A DNA stretch of 50,147 nt, from assembly GCA_031549285.1 (NCBI GenBank), contig JAVBPZ010000018.1, positions 1 through 50,147 of the forward strand, given 5' to 3'. The stretch is from JAAYCI01 sp031549285. GTDB taxonomy: Bacteria; Bacillota; Clostridia; Oscillospirales; Ruminococcaceae. The notes under the pieces are model-generated. The model worked only from the letters and a program-made list of their open reading frames with translations, did not search any database and was not told the DNA's origin. The stretch's first letter is position 1. The number at the start of each line of letters is the position of its first letter. Made by a program: the position numbers and the translations under genes. This document shows, piece after piece, positions 34,182 to 43,390 of this stretch.

Positions 34182-34774
34182 GGAGCGGATGACCTACCTA
34201 GAGTCGAACCAGCATAGTATGCTCTATAAATGCAAACATAATTTGCTATTACTTATTATCATTATTTGAAAATCCTTTTAGCGAATCCACTAAATCTTGA
34301 AGCCCTTTTGCACTTTGTATTGCTTGCTGCGGATTTGTTTGCGCCTGACTAAGAAATTTTTCAATAAAACCATATTTAACATCCGTTTCTTTTGTTGCAT
34401 CATATTCCTTCAATTTTAGCTCTACTTCCGCTTCCATTTTTTGAATCGCAGCTGCATGTTCTCTCTCCTGCTTTTCTAAATCATCGCGATGCTGTTGTTT
34501 CAATTGCTCCAACTTTAATTCATTTTCAATTTTTACTATTTTAAGTTCCTTACCAGACTTCCACGTAGAAGCCGCAAAAGAAAGAATACCTGTCACCAAT
34601 GCCGCTAAAACAGGAATCCAAATTTCCATGAATTTATCCTCCATACAGTATTTTGCACTAATCGGTAACTCAATTATAACATAAAAATGATTAAAGCCGA
34701 ACACTCAGCACTATCATCTCTGGAAACACAAAGAGATCATGCTGGGAGTTCGACTCTATCAAATATGGAGCGGA
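34181..34774. mobile_element. Candidate tRNA-associated mini-cassette (inverted-repeat ends)
   Basis: An AT-rich module bounded by a 9-bp direct repeat TGGAGCGGA (34181-34189 and 34766-34774, the latter the tRNA-Gly 3' end) and by inner inverted repeats: TAGAGTCGAACCAGCAT at 34199-34215 against the reverse complement of 34739-34758, differing only by a 3-nt insertion. It carries a single short gene and no integrase. The composition is much more AT-rich than the surroundings. The call as a mobile or satellite cassette is inferred from these repeats. Confidence 0.5.
34249..34629 (-). CDS. AT-rich small membrane-anchored coiled-coil protein
   Basis: I do not recognise this 126-residue protein. 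An N-terminal hydrophobic anchor (about residues 4-22) is followed by a Lys/Glu-rich region from about 28 to 85 with the heptad-like spacing of a coiled coil, then a Gln/Ser-rich end. The start at 34629 has GGAGG 8 nt upstream, with a TATAAT-like -10 further upstream; the frame extends upstream without a site. Base use is plainly lower in GC than in all neighbours, which supports transfer. Similar short proteins occur in phages and satellite elements, but no function can be given. Confidence 0.7.
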   Translation of the reverse strand: MEIWIPVLAALVTGILSFAASTWKSGKELKIVKIENELKLEQLKQQHRDDLEKQEREHAAAIQKMEAEVELKLKEYDATKETDVKYGFIEKFLSQAQTNPQQAIQSAKGLQDLVDSLKGFSNNDNK

Positions 34775-34839
34775 CGATGGGAATCGAACCCACAAAGCCA
34801 GCTTGGAAGGCTGGGGTTTTACCACTAAACTACGTCCGC
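34766..34839 (-). tRNA. tRNA-Gly (anticodon TCC), CCA encoded
   Basis: The minus strand folds as a standard cloverleaf: acceptor GCGGACG/CGTCCGC, D-stem GTTT/AAAC, anticodon stem CCAGC/GCTGG with loop CTTCCAA (TCC), variable CTTTG, T-stem GTGGG/CCCAT with TTCGATT, then discriminator T and encoded CCA. It lies between clpE and the AT-rich cassette. Confidence 0.97.
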
Positions 34840-34909
34840 AAACCGTTTCGCCGCCACCTGCATAAAACGATGGCGGCGAAAACTAGAATACAATGTTTCG
34901 TCCTGCTTG

Positions 34910-37201
34910 TCAAGAAAACGCCACGGTAACCTCATCATCTTTCGCGCTGATATGCACCTTCTTGATTTTATCCTTTTTCAGGATCCCTTCGGCAATGCGG
35001 TCCTCCACCTCTTTGCGGATAACCCTGCGCAGATCCCGCGCGCCAAACTGGCCGCCCTTCGCCTTTTCGCACAGCGCCGACAAGGCCTTTTCGTCCCAGT
35101 CTATCGTAATGCCTTTGGTCTTCAGCGGTTCGGTATACTCGTCCAGCATCAGCGCCGCCACCTTGTTCAAATCCTCCGGCGTCAGCGGGTTGAACGCAAT
35201 CACCTCGTCCACCCGGGACAAAAACTCCGGCCGCAGGAAATCGCGCAATGCCTTCATGGTTTTTTCCCGGCTCATGTCCTTCACGGTTTTGTCAAAACCC
35301 ACATTTGCCACCCGGTCCCCGGACCCGGCGTTGCTAGTCATGCAGATCACCGTGTTTTCAAAGCTCACGGTACGTCCCTGGGCGTCGTTTATTTTGCCTT
35401 CGTCCAAAATCTGCAGCAGAATGTTCATCACATCCGGGTGCGCTTTTTCTATCTCGTCAAACAGCACCACGCTGTAGGGCTTGCGCCGCACCTTCTCGGT
35501 CAGCTGGCCGGCTTCATCATACCCCACATATCCCGGGGGCGAACCAATCAGCCGGCTCACCGCGTGTTTCTCCATAAACTCGCTCATGTCCAGGCGAATC
35601 AGCGGATCGACTGAATCAAACAGCTGGAACGCCAGCTGTTTCACCAGCTCGGTTTTGCCCACACCGGTGGGCCCTACGAAGATGAAACTGGCCGGCCGGC
35701 GGCGCCCGGAAATATCCGCACGGGTACGCTTCACCGCGGCGGCCACCAAATGCACCGCCTCGTCCTGGCCAATCACTTTTTCGCGCAGGCGCTCCTCCAG
35801 GTTCACCAGCTTGTCATACTCGCTCTCCGCTATCTTCACCGCCGGAATCCCGGTCCACAGCTCTATCACGCGGGCCACGTCTTCCATGCTCACTTCAATG
35901 GAATCCACCTGCTTTTTCAGCTCTTCGGTGGTCTGCTTTTGGCGCGCAATCTCGCTCTTTACTTCCGCCAGCCGCTCAAAGTTCGGCTCCTTCTGCTGCT
36001 CCACCTCGACCTTTTCATCCTCCAGCTTTTTCAGCTGGGCCGCAGCATCCAGCCAGGTGCTAATCTCTGGATGCGCCAAACTGCTGCAGGCACACGCCTC
36101 GTCCAACAGGTCAATGGCCTTGTCCGGCAGGTACCGGTCGGTAATGTACCGCTCCGACAGGCGCACCACCTGCTCTATAATAGCATCGCTGACCTGCACA
36201 TGATGGTGCACTTCGTAATATTCCTTCACGCCAATGAGCACCGACACCGTGTCGTCGATACTGGGTTCCTCTACCTTCACCGGCTGGAAGCGGCGCTCCA
36301 GCGCCTGGTCTTTTTCAATAAACTTGCGGTATTCCGCAAAGGTCGTGGCGCCAATTACCTGTATTTCGCCTCTGGACAGGGCCGGCTTCATGATGTTCGC
36401 GGCGTTCATGGCACCCTCGGAATCGCCCGCGCCGGTAATATTATGCACCTCATCAATGAACAAAATCACATTCCCGGCCTGTTTCACCTCGGTAATCAGG
36501 CCCTTCACACGGCTTTCAAACTGGCCGCGGAACTGGGTGCCCGCCACCAGGCTGGTCAAATCCAGCAGGAAAATCTCTTTGTCCTTCAGGCGGCTGGGCA
36601 CGTCGCCAGCCGCAATGCGCAGGGCAATCCCCTCCGCAATAGCTGTTTTGCCCACACCGGCTTCGCCGATCAGGCAGGGGTTGTTTTTCTGCCGGCGGGA
36701 CAAAATTTGGATGGTACGGTAAATTTCCCGGTCCCGCCCAACAATGCGGTCCAGCTTCCCGTCCGCTGCCTTCGCGGTCAGGTTCTCACAATAGGTATCC
36801 AAAAACTTTCGCTTTTGGTTTTTGCCGTTCCGGGCATCGGTCTTGTCCTTGGCATCCTCGCGCTTGTTTTGCCCGCCAAAAATAAACGGGAAGGTCGCGC
36901 TGCCGCCCGGCTGAAAATCTTCTTCTTCGGTTTCTTCATTCTCCGCCGCCGCGCCGGAATCCTCCGGGCTTTGCATAGAACCCAGGCCGCTCTCGCCCAA
37001 AAAACCGGCAAAACGCTCTTCCAGCGACTCCAGGTCCGAGTCCGAAATACCAAATTGTTTAATCATATCATCCACCGGCTTAATTCCCAGCTCGTGCGCA
37101 CAGGTCAGGCAATAGCCGTCGCTGCTGCTGGCGGTACTGCTGCCATCCATGCGCTGCACAAACACAATCGCCGGCCGTTTTTTACATTTCACACATATCA
37201 T
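34910..37201 (-). CDS. clpE: ClpE-like AAA+ ATPase with N-terminal zinc finger
   Basis: A 763-residue HSP100 protein that unfolds substrates for ClpP or as a disaggregase. The N-terminus has a Cys4 zinc site (Cys3, 6, 31, 34), as in ClpE, not the double Clp_N repeat of ClpC. Then come two AAA+ modules: Walker A GEAGVGKTAIAEG and VILFIDEVHN; then a coiled middle domain (about 410-470); then GPTGVGKTELVKQ, VVLFDEIEKAHPD and a VGF loop (VANVGFDK) as used for docking on ClpP. The start was taken at the ATG at 37201 so that the zinc finger begins the protein; the in-frame upstream ATGs have no better site, and the best SD (AAAGG) is rather distant. Confidence 0.9.
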   Translation of the reverse strand: MICVKCKKRPAIVFVQRMDGSSTASSSDGYCLTCAHELGIKPVDDMIKQFGISDSDLESLEERFAGFLGESGLGSMQSPEDSGAAAENEETEEEDFQPGGSATFPFIFGGQNKREDAKDKTDARNGKNQKRKFLDTYCENLTAKAADGKLDRIVGRDREIYRTIQILSRRQKNNPCLIGEAGVGKTAIAEGIALRIAAGDVPSRLKDKEIFLLDLTSLVAGTQFRGQFESRVKGLITEVKQAGNVILFIDEVHNITGAGDSEGAMNAANIMKPALSRGEIQVIGATTFAEYRKFIEKDQALERRFQPVKVEEPSIDDTVSVLIGVKEYYEVHHHVQVSDAIIEQVVRLSERYITDRYLPDKAIDLLDEACACSSLAHPEISTWLDAAAQLKKLEDEKVEVEQQKEPNFERLAEVKSEIARQKQTTEELKKQVDSIEVSMEDVARVIELWTGIPAVKIAESEYDKLVNLEERLREKVIGQDEAVHLVAAAVKRTRADISGRRRPASFIFVGPTGVGKTELVKQLAFQLFDSVDPLIRLDMSEFMEKHAVSRLIGSPPGYVGYDEAGQLTEKVRRKPYSVVLFDEIEKAHPDVMNILLQILDEGKINDAQGRTVSFENTVICMTSNAGSGDRVANVGFDKTVKDMSREKTMKALRDFLRPEFLSRVDEVIAFNPLTPEDLNKVAALMLDEYTEPLKTKGITIDWDEKALSALCEKAKGGQFGARDLRRVIRKEVEDRIAEGILKKDKIKKVHISAKDDEVTVAFS

Positions 37202-37315
37202 ATCGTAAGGTTGCCTTTCTTCGCCCTGCATCACACCATTCGCCGCGCAGAGCATAAATATAGAAACACGACCTGGTCAAAACTTTTACCTATTTCTTCC
37301 CATGGTGCTGACTTC

Positions 37316-37344
37316 ATTATACTCCCTTTGTATGCTTTTGGCAA
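37316..37344 (-). promoter_or_regulatory. SigA promoter of clpE
   Basis: Minus-strand TTGCCA, 17-nt spacer, TATAAT. No clear CtsR heptad pair is visible near it. Confidence 0.8.
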
Positions 37345-37452
37345 TCTAAACCTTCGATTGCTAATTTATTTCACATTTTGTACACTTTCTCGTTTTATCT
37401 CGTCACTATATTACGTATATACGTTCTATATTTTCATTCTTCTACGTCTGCT

Positions 37453-38127
37453 CTATGTGAAAAAGTTGAACGGTGCCATCAGCCGCAGCACAACGCTGCC
37501 CGCCAGATAATCCCCCTGGATGCTTCCGGCCAGGAAGACGGCGTCCAGCAGCCAGATAGCGCACAGCAGCAGGAACACATACAGCACACCCAGCAGCACC
37601 CCCATCACGGCGCCCAGCGCCCCGTTCAGCGTGCCCACCACCGGCAGCTTGTTCACGCCGGACAGCAGCTTCCCCAACAGGAACACCACAAACCGCAGCA
37701 ACAGGAATAGAATTAAAAACAACAGCAATATCAACAGCGGAACCACAAACGGCTGTACCACCTGGGTTACCAGCTGGCTGGAGACCTCCGCCGCGGCAAA
37801 ATCCACCGTAGTCCCCACCGATGCCGCCACCGCTTCTATCACCGCTTCTGGCAAAAAGTCCAGCACCGAGCGCAACACGTCCGCCACCGTAGTCAAAGCC
37901 TGGCCGGATATCGCCTCGGTCACGCGCGCCTCCAGGCCCGGCCGCAGCAAATGGTCAAACACCACCGGCGCCAGGTACCGCGCCAGCAGCACCGCCACCA
38001 CAATGGACAGCACGGTGCCAAAAAAGCTGACCAAGCTGGCTAAAAAACCTTTGTGCGCATAATACGCCGCACAGCCGATCAATATTCCCAGCATCGCCAG
38101 GTCGAACAAAACAGACATAAGTGTCAT
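37453..38127 (-). CDS. CvpA-like membrane protein
   Basis: A 224-residue membrane protein with four to five spans: three in the first 60 residues region (GILIGCAAYYAHKGFLASLVSFFGTVLSIVVAVLLAR), a long hydrophobic stretch at about 130-165, and a last one at about 185-210. The pattern of KGF...GxxxS...AxLLA...P then a polar segment then two spans fits the CvpA (colicin V production) family, whose role in bacteria is linked to membrane biogenesis but not settled. Start at 38127 is uncertain; the ribosome site is weak. It follows the DUF5711-like gene by 113 nt. Confidence 0.75.
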   Translation of the reverse strand: MTLMSVLFDLAMLGILIGCAAYYAHKGFLASLVSFFGTVLSIVVAVLLARYLAPVVFDHLLRPGLEARVTEAISGQALTTVADVLRSVLDFLPEAVIEAVAASVGTTVDFAAAEVSSQLVTQVVQPFVVPLLILLLFLILFLLLRFVVFLLGKLLSGVNKLPVVGTLNGALGAVMGVLLGVLYVFLLLCAIWLLDAVFLAGSIQGDYLAGSVVLRLMAPFNFFT

Positions 38128-38240
38128 TGGCTTTTTTCCGCAATACCCGGGACACCCCTCGCACGCCACAGCGGCAAATACTATGTCTCGGCTATGATTC
38201 GGCCCTCCTTTTTATGCAATGCTCAAAAATGTTCTTTATT

Positions 38241-39965
38241 TCACCCCACCGCGGAACTATCCGCCGGCTGCAGCATATCCGCCAGCGGCAGCACCGCCGT
38301 TGCCGTGATGGCCAATGGCTGGCCGCCCCACACCAGGCTGTAGGCTTTCGCGTCCAGCACCTGTGTCTCCACCAGCGTCCCCGCCAGCGTATACGCCCGC
38401 ACCTCTTGCCCCACCAGCAGGTAAGCCCCCTCTGCACCCACCAGCGCGCGCGGCGTCCCGGTGCCCTGGCTACTGGCGGAAAACAGCGGCGTCAATGCTT
38501 CGTCCAGCAAAACCAGCTCCACCTTTTCCTGCGCCACCGAGCCAAAGCACAATGCTGTTTTTCCGGCATAATAATCCGCCGTACGCAGCTGCCTGCCATC
38601 ATAGTCATAGCGGGCCAGTTCGCTGCCGTCCTTGCCATACAGGGCGGCAAAGGTATCAAACACCGCCAGAATCTGGCCGTCTTTCGTAAAATGCAGCTGT
38701 AGCACCACCGCATCGTTCACCCGAATTTTCGCCTGCACGTCCTTGCGGTCGGTACGCAGCAGGTACAGCGTACTGCCCAGCGCCCCTTCGCGCGCCGACA
38801 GGCACCCCAGCGCCAGGCTGCGGTCATCGGTATAAAAGGTGGCTGCAATGGGCTCCTCATCGGTCAGGGACATTTTAAAGCTGGGCGACCCTTGCTCATA
38901 CTGCGTGTCGTACACCTGCAGCGACGAATGGGTAAACAGCGCCAGGTTCCCCCCGGGGCTCATTTCCGCAAACAAAATTTCCTGTTCGGTGGTACGGTAG
39001 GCAATACGTTTTTCCCGGCCTTCCACCACATATTCCTTGCCGCCGCGGGTATAGACGCACACGCGGGTGTTCCCGGCCGTCATGGCGGGGGCCACATACC
39101 CGTGCTGTACGCGGCGCAGCTCTTTGCCGGTGGAGGAAACGATGGCCATGTCCGCGCTGCCCAGCGCCGCAAAGCCGTTTTCGCCCATACTCTCCGCCTT
39201 TATAAACCCATTCATGGCAAAATCCATGGGGAACCCGTCGCCCGGCTGCAGGTGGATGCGCATGCTTTCAAACGCCTCCCCCGCCTTCATGGAAACCGCC
39301 ACATACAGCCCGCTGAAATACACCAGCAGGCCACAGGCCAGCAGCAGTACCACCACCAGTACCCGTATGCGCCGCCAGCGTTTTTTCCGGCGCACCGCGG
39401 CCACCCGTGGGTTTTTGCGCGGCAGCACAATGGCGTTCGCCGGCAATGGTTCGGTGGTGTTTTGTCCCGCAGGGACATCACTTTTTCCGGACGCGGTATC
39501 CGCGCCCAGGCTGCTTTTTTTTCGAAAGAAACCGCGGGCCACGCCACCAGGTTTCTTTCCGCCGGGCGTGTTTCCGCTTGCCTCGCCGCCAGCGGGCTCT
39601 CTGCCACCGGATGCACGTTCCCCGCGCCCGCTTCCCGGTACCGGGGTCCCCATGCCAAACAGCTCCACGTCGCCGGGCTCCACCTCGTCCGGTGGGAAAA
39701 CCCCCGCCCGGGCAGCCTGCGCCTGGCTCTGGGACACCGTTTTTGCGTCCTCCTGCACGGGGCTCTCCGGCGTCATATCCGCCGGCGTGGCGCCCGGCGT
39801 CTCCCCCATGCCCATGCGGTACACCGTTTCGCCCGGCGTCACGCGGCCCATGCGGTCTTTTTCTTTTTCCGGCACCTGCGCCTGCGCTTTCTTTTTCTTT
39901 CGCTTATCATCGCCCGGCACCACCAGGCTGGTGTGCCGCGGCTTTTTATGCACTTTTTTTGCCAA
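38241..39965 (-). CDS. DUF5711-like membrane-anchored beta-propeller protein
   Basis: A 574-residue protein. Residues 1-195 are a long cytosolic, low-complexity Lys/Glu/Pro/Gly-rich region; a single span follows at about 200-225 (VLVVVLLLACGLLVYFSGLYV); the outer part (~340 residues) has repeated strand-rich units such as EILFAEMSPGGNLALFTHSSLQVYD, LALGCLSAREG and LVLLDEALTPLF, the look of a WD40/beta-propeller. This arrangement agrees with the DUF5711 family of Clostridia; function unknown. The start TTG at 39965 is chosen because the AGGTG site and the Lys-rich N-terminus follow it; the frame continues upstream to 40007. Confidence 0.72.
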   Translation of the reverse strand: MAKKVHKKPRHTSLVVPGDDKRKKKKAQAQVPEKEKDRMGRVTPGETVYRMGMGETPGATPADMTPESPVQEDAKTVSQSQAQAARAGVFPPDEVEPGDVELFGMGTPVPGSGRGERASGGREPAGGEASGNTPGGKKPGGVARGFFRKKSSLGADTASGKSDVPAGQNTTEPLPANAIVLPRKNPRVAAVRRKKRWRRIRVLVVVLLLACGLLVYFSGLYVAVSMKAGEAFESMRIHLQPGDGFPMDFAMNGFIKAESMGENGFAALGSADMAIVSSTGKELRRVQHGYVAPAMTAGNTRVCVYTRGGKEYVVEGREKRIAYRTTEQEILFAEMSPGGNLALFTHSSLQVYDTQYEQGSPSFKMSLTDEEPIAATFYTDDRSLALGCLSAREGALGSTLYLLRTDRKDVQAKIRVNDAVVLQLHFTKDGQILAVFDTFAALYGKDGSELARYDYDGRQLRTADYYAGKTALCFGSVAQEKVELVLLDEALTPLFSASSQGTGTPRALVGAEGAYLLVGQEVRAYTLAGTLVETQVLDAKAYSLVWGGQPLAITATAVLPLADMLQPADSSAVG

Positions 39966-40067
39966 TGGCACACCTGCTTTGCTTTTTTGTCTTGGGCAAT
40001 ACCGCACAGAGCATCACCGCCGCACCTTCAGTCTTATACGGTATTGCCCTTTTTGCTCGTTCGTTTT

Positions 40068-40832
40068 TTAAGAATTTGGGGGCAGCCACAGCGCCGCGTC
40101 CGGGTAAAACACCCGGGTTAAGAACAGCCCCTTCGCGGGCAGGGTGTCCCCCGCGCGGCTGCGTGTGCGTGCGGTCAAAATATCCGCCACCGCCTCCGGC
40201 GGCAGCCGCCCAGCGCCCACCCGCAGCAACGTCCCTGCCATAATGCGCACCATGTTGTACAGGAACCCGTCGGCGCTCACCTGCAGAATAACCCGCTGGC
40301 CTACCCGCTTCACGGCCAAACCGCTGACAGTACGTACCGTGTCCTCTATGTCGCTGCCGGCAGACTGAAACGCCGCAAAGTCATGCCGACCCACCAGCGC
40401 CTGGCCCGCTTTGTGCATTGCCGCGTCGTCCAGCCGCCAGGGTACGCGGTAGTACAGCCCCGGCGAAAAAGGATCATCCACCGGCGAATTTAAAAAAACA
40501 TAGCGGTATTCCTTCCCGCTGGCGGAATACCGCGCGTGAAACTCCTCCGGCACCCGCTGCGCGGAAAGCACCCGGATATCCGGCGGCAAAAACCGGTTCA
40601 AGGCAAGCGGCAGTTTTTCGTCCGGCAGCTGCGTTTCAAAATGAAAACTGACGCAGTAATCCCGCGCATGCACGCCGGCGTCGGTGCGGGAACAGCCCTT
40701 CACATCCGGCCGGGCGCGCAGCACCTGTTCCATGGCATCCTGCAGCACCGTGCAAATGGCCAGCGCGTTTTCCTGCACCTGCCAGCCGTGGTATTGCCCG
40801 CCGTTCCAGGCCATGCGCAGTAAAATATTCAT
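40068..40832 (-). CDS. truA: tRNA pseudouridine(38-40) synthase
   Basis: TruA makes pseudouridine at positions 38-40 of the anticodon arm. The 254-residue protein has WNGGQYHGWQVQ at the N-terminus and the catalytic Asp51 in GCSRTDAGVHA, then SASGKEYRYVFLNS and the C-terminal DGFLYNMVRIMAGTLL. The start at 40832 overlaps the ecfT stop by 4 nt (ATGA), a common place for truA after an ECF module in Firmicutes. The longer frame to 40988 belongs to ecfT's reading region and is not used. Confidence 0.96.
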   Translation of the reverse strand: MNILLRMAWNGGQYHGWQVQENALAICTVLQDAMEQVLRARPDVKGCSRTDAGVHARDYCVSFHFETQLPDEKLPLALNRFLPPDIRVLSAQRVPEEFHARYSASGKEYRYVFLNSPVDDPFSPGLYYRVPWRLDDAAMHKAGQALVGRHDFAAFQSAGSDIEDTVRTVSGLAVKRVGQRVILQVSADGFLYNMVRIMAGTLLRVGAGRLPPEAVADILTARTRSRAGDTLPAKGLFLTRVFYPDAALWLPPNS

Positions 40833-41665
40833 CTGCCCACACCCACCGGCAGCAGCGAGTACGCCCAGCCGGAAAACCCGATGGCCACAAACACCAGCAC
40901 GCACACCACCGTCGCCAAAATATCCGCCGGGGTTATGTGCAGCTGGCGCAGACGGGTGCGCCCCTCGCCACCGTGGTAGCAGCGACATTCCATGGCCATG
41001 GCCAGCTCGTCCGCCCGGCGAAACGCCGACAGGAACAGCGGAATCAACACCGGAACCAGCGCCTTCACCCGCTGCAGCAGGTTCCCCGAATCCAGCTCGG
41101 CGCCGCGCGCCTTTTGTGCGCTCATTATTTTATCGGTCTCTTCTATCAGGGTGGGAATAAACCGCAGCGCAATGGTCATCATCATGGCCAGCTCATGCGC
41201 CGGGAAGTGGAACCGTTCCAGCGGGCTTAAAAGCCGCTCTATGGCATCGGTCAGCACTATGGGGCTGGTGGTGTAGGTCAGCAGGCTGGTGCCCGCTATC
41301 AGGCACACAATGCGCACCGCAAACACCACCGCGTAGTAAATCCCCTCCGGGTAAATGCGGATGAACCACCAGGAAAACAGTGGCTCGCCGGTGGCGCCGG
41401 TGGTAAAAAACAGGTTCAGTATGGTGGTAAACAACAAAATAGGCCACAGCGGCTTTATGCTGCGCCACACCATGCGCCCCGGTATTTTGGCCAGCGCGTA
41501 CAGCACCACCAAAAACACTACCGAAATGGCAATACCAATGGGGTTTGTCCCCACAAAAAGCATAATGATATACGTGAAGGTAAGGATAATTTTTACGCGA
41601 GGATCCAGCCGGTGCACAATGGACTCGCCCGGAAAATGCTGACCGATGGTAATATCACGAAGCAT
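40829..41665 (-). CDS. ecfT: Energy-coupling factor transporter membrane subunit
   Basis: EcfT is the transmembrane scaffold that couples ATP use by EcfA1/A2 to a substrate-binding S component encoded elsewhere. The 278-residue protein has 5-6 spans and the usual DPRVKIILTFTYIIMLF near the N-terminus. The first C-terminal coupling motif is clear (SAQKARGAELDSG); the second, usually containing MEARGY, reads MECRCY here. ATG at 41665 has GGGGG upstream and overlaps the ecfA2 stop by 11 nt. Part of an ecfA1-ecfA2-ecfT-truA unit. Confidence 0.94.
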   Translation of the reverse strand: MLRDITIGQHFPGESIVHRLDPRVKIILTFTYIIMLFVGTNPIGIAISVVFLVVLYALAKIPGRMVWRSIKPLWPILLFTTILNLFFTTGATGEPLFSWWFIRIYPEGIYYAVVFAVRIVCLIAGTSLLTYTTSPIVLTDAIERLLSPLERFHFPAHELAMMMTIALRFIPTLIEETDKIMSAQKARGAELDSGNLLQRVKALVPVLIPLFLSAFRRADELAMAMECRCYHGGEGRTRLRQLHITPADILATVVCVLVFVAIGFSGWAYSLLPVGVGR

Positions 41666-42527
41666 CGCCGGCCCCCTTTCCCGCAAACCGCAGCAGGGTT
41701 TCGGCGGCGTATTTCACGGTATACACGTCGGTGTCTATGGAAAGGCCCATCTCGCGCAGCCGCAGGAATATCCGCGTAATCTGCGGCACCGACAAACCCA
41801 TTTCCAGCAGCTGGGCCGCCTTGGCAAAAATGGCGGGGGTATCGTCATACATGGCAATACCGGCGTCTTTCATCACCAGCACCTTGTCGGCATATTTCGC
41901 CACATCTTCCATAGAATGGCTAACCAGCACCACGCTGGTACCGGTGTCCTTGTGGTACTGCTGTATCTCGTCCAAAATAGTATCCCGGCCCTCGGGGTCG
42001 AGGCCCGCGGCAGGTTCGTCCAGCACCAGCAGGCGGGGCCGCATGGCCACCACCCCGGCAATGGCCACCCGGCGTTTCTGCCCGCCGGATAATTCAAACG
42101 GGCTGCGGGCCAGCGTTTCTTCCGACAAGCCGCACACCTTTGCCGCCATGTGCACCCGGTCGTGTATTTCTCCCTCAGAAAGATCCATGTTCTTCGGCCC
42201 GAACGCAATGTCTTTTTCCACTGTCTCCTCGAACAGCTGGTACTCCGGGTACTGGAACACCCGCCCCGCCAGGAAACGAAACTTGCGTATTTCTTTGGGT
42301 TTTTCCCACACGTCCTGCCCCGCAATGTATATTGTGCCCGCGGTGGGCCGCAGCAAACCGTTAAAATGGGTAATCAGGGTGGATTTTCCGCACCCTGTGG
42401 GCCCAATAATGCCCAGGAAGGTATGCTCCTCCACCTCAAACGTCAGCTCCCGTATGGCGGTGGTGGCATCCGGCAGGCCGGTGTTATAGGTATAGGTCAG
42501 CCCCTCGGCACGAATAATCGGCGGCAT
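41655..42527 (-). CDS. ecfA2: Energy-coupling factor transporter ATPase 2
   Basis: A 290-residue ABC ATPase of the ECF type that pairs with EcfA1. Walker A is GPTGCGKSTLITHFNGLL, the Q-loop GRVFQYPEYQLFEETV, the signature ELSGGQKRRVAIAG and Walker B LLVLDEPAAGLDPEG with VVLVSHSMEDV (H-loop). These match the EcfA2 rather than EcfA1 subgroup. The start overlaps the ecfA1 stop by one base (TGATG), so they are coupled. Confidence 0.95.
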   Translation of the reverse strand: MPPIIRAEGLTYTYNTGLPDATTAIRELTFEVEEHTFLGIIGPTGCGKSTLITHFNGLLRPTAGTIYIAGQDVWEKPKEIRKFRFLAGRVFQYPEYQLFEETVEKDIAFGPKNMDLSEGEIHDRVHMAAKVCGLSEETLARSPFELSGGQKRRVAIAGVVAMRPRLLVLDEPAAGLDPEGRDTILDEIQQYHKDTGTSVVLVSHSMEDVAKYADKVLVMKDAGIAMYDDTPAIFAKAAQLLEMGLSVPQITRIFLRLREMGLSIDTDVYTVKYAAETLLRFAGKGAGDAS

Positions 42528-43390
42528 CAGGTGGCCCCCTTTCCGCTGAAAGGCTTTCCGGTCAGTTTTTCATACAGCAGCGTGGCGCACTCTTCCTCGG
42601 TAATAACCCCGCGTGGCATGGCAAAGCCCGCGGCGCTCAGCTGTTCGCACAACTCCGCCGCCTGTGGGATATCCAGGTGCAACGCGCGCACATCCTCCAC
42701 CCGGCTGAACACCTCTTTGGGCGTGCCGGAAAAGGCAATCTTGCCCTCGGCCATCACCAGCACCCGGTCCGCCATGGCGGCCTCTTCCATATAATGGGTA
42801 ATGTGCACCACCGTAATGCCCTTTTCCTTGTTCAGGCGGCGCACGGTACGCATAATCTTGTTCCGGCCGCGCGGGTCCAGCATAGCGGTGGCCTCATCCA
42901 GCACCAGGCAGTCCGGGTCCATGGCCAGCACCCCAGCCACCGCCACCCGCTGTTTTTGCCCACCGGACAGCTTGTGCGGCTGCCGGTGGCGGTATTTGTA
43001 AATGTCGGTTTCTTCCATCGCCGCATCTATGCGCCGGCGCATTTCGTCCGGCGGCACGCCCAGGTTTTCCAGCGCGAAAGCCACATCCTCTTCCACCACC
43101 GTGGCCACAATCTGGTTGTCCGGGTTTTGGAACACCATGCCCACCGTCTGGCGCACGTCATACACACGGGCTTCTTCCTTGGTGTCAATGCCCTCTATCC
43201 ACACGGTGCCGCGTTCCGGCAGTAAAATAGCGTTAAAATGCTTTGCCAGGGTGGATTTCCCACACCCGTTCGCCCCCAGTACCGCCACAAATTCTCCGCA
43301 CTGTATCGTCAAATCCACCCCATCTACCGCATAGGGGTGCTCTTCATCGTACCGGAACGCGATATTTTCAGTTTTGATCATTTCAGGCAT
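42527..43390 (-). CDS. ecfA1: Energy-coupling factor transporter ATPase 1
   Basis: A 287-residue ABC ATPase that pairs with EcfA2 on EcfT. Walker A GANGCGKSTLAKHFNAIL, Q-loop GMVFQNPDNQIVATVVEEDVAFALENLG, signature KLSGGQKQRVAVAG, Walker B CLVLDEATAMLDPRG and H-loop VVHITHYMEE are intact. The PDNQ sequence after the Q-loop is typical of EcfA1. AAAGGAG lies 9 nt before the start. First gene of the ECF unit. Confidence 0.95.
   Translation of the reverse strand: MPEMIKTENIAFRYDEEHPYAVDGVDLTIQCGEFVAVLGANGCGKSTLAKHFNAILLPERGTVWIEGIDTKEEARVYDVRQTVGMVFQNPDNQIVATVVEEDVAFALENLGVPPDEMRRRIDAAMEETDIYKYRHRQPHKLSGGQKQRVAVAGVLAMDPDCLVLDEATAMLDPRGRNKIMRTVRRLNKEKGITVVHITHYMEEAAMADRVLVMAEGKIAFSGTPKEVFSRVEDVRALHLDIPQAAELCEQLSAAGFAMPRGVITEEECATLLYEKLTGKPFSGKGAT

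Noticed and set aside
34181..34230. A second functional tRNA beside tRNA-Gly
   Set aside because: Only the acceptor/T-arm-like end is present; the T-stem does not pair and no anticodon arm follows. Treated as a scar.
37260..37290. CtsR operator upstream of clpE
   Set aside because: One GGTCAAA-like heptad is seen, but no second direct copy with the 3-nt spacing; not enough for a call.
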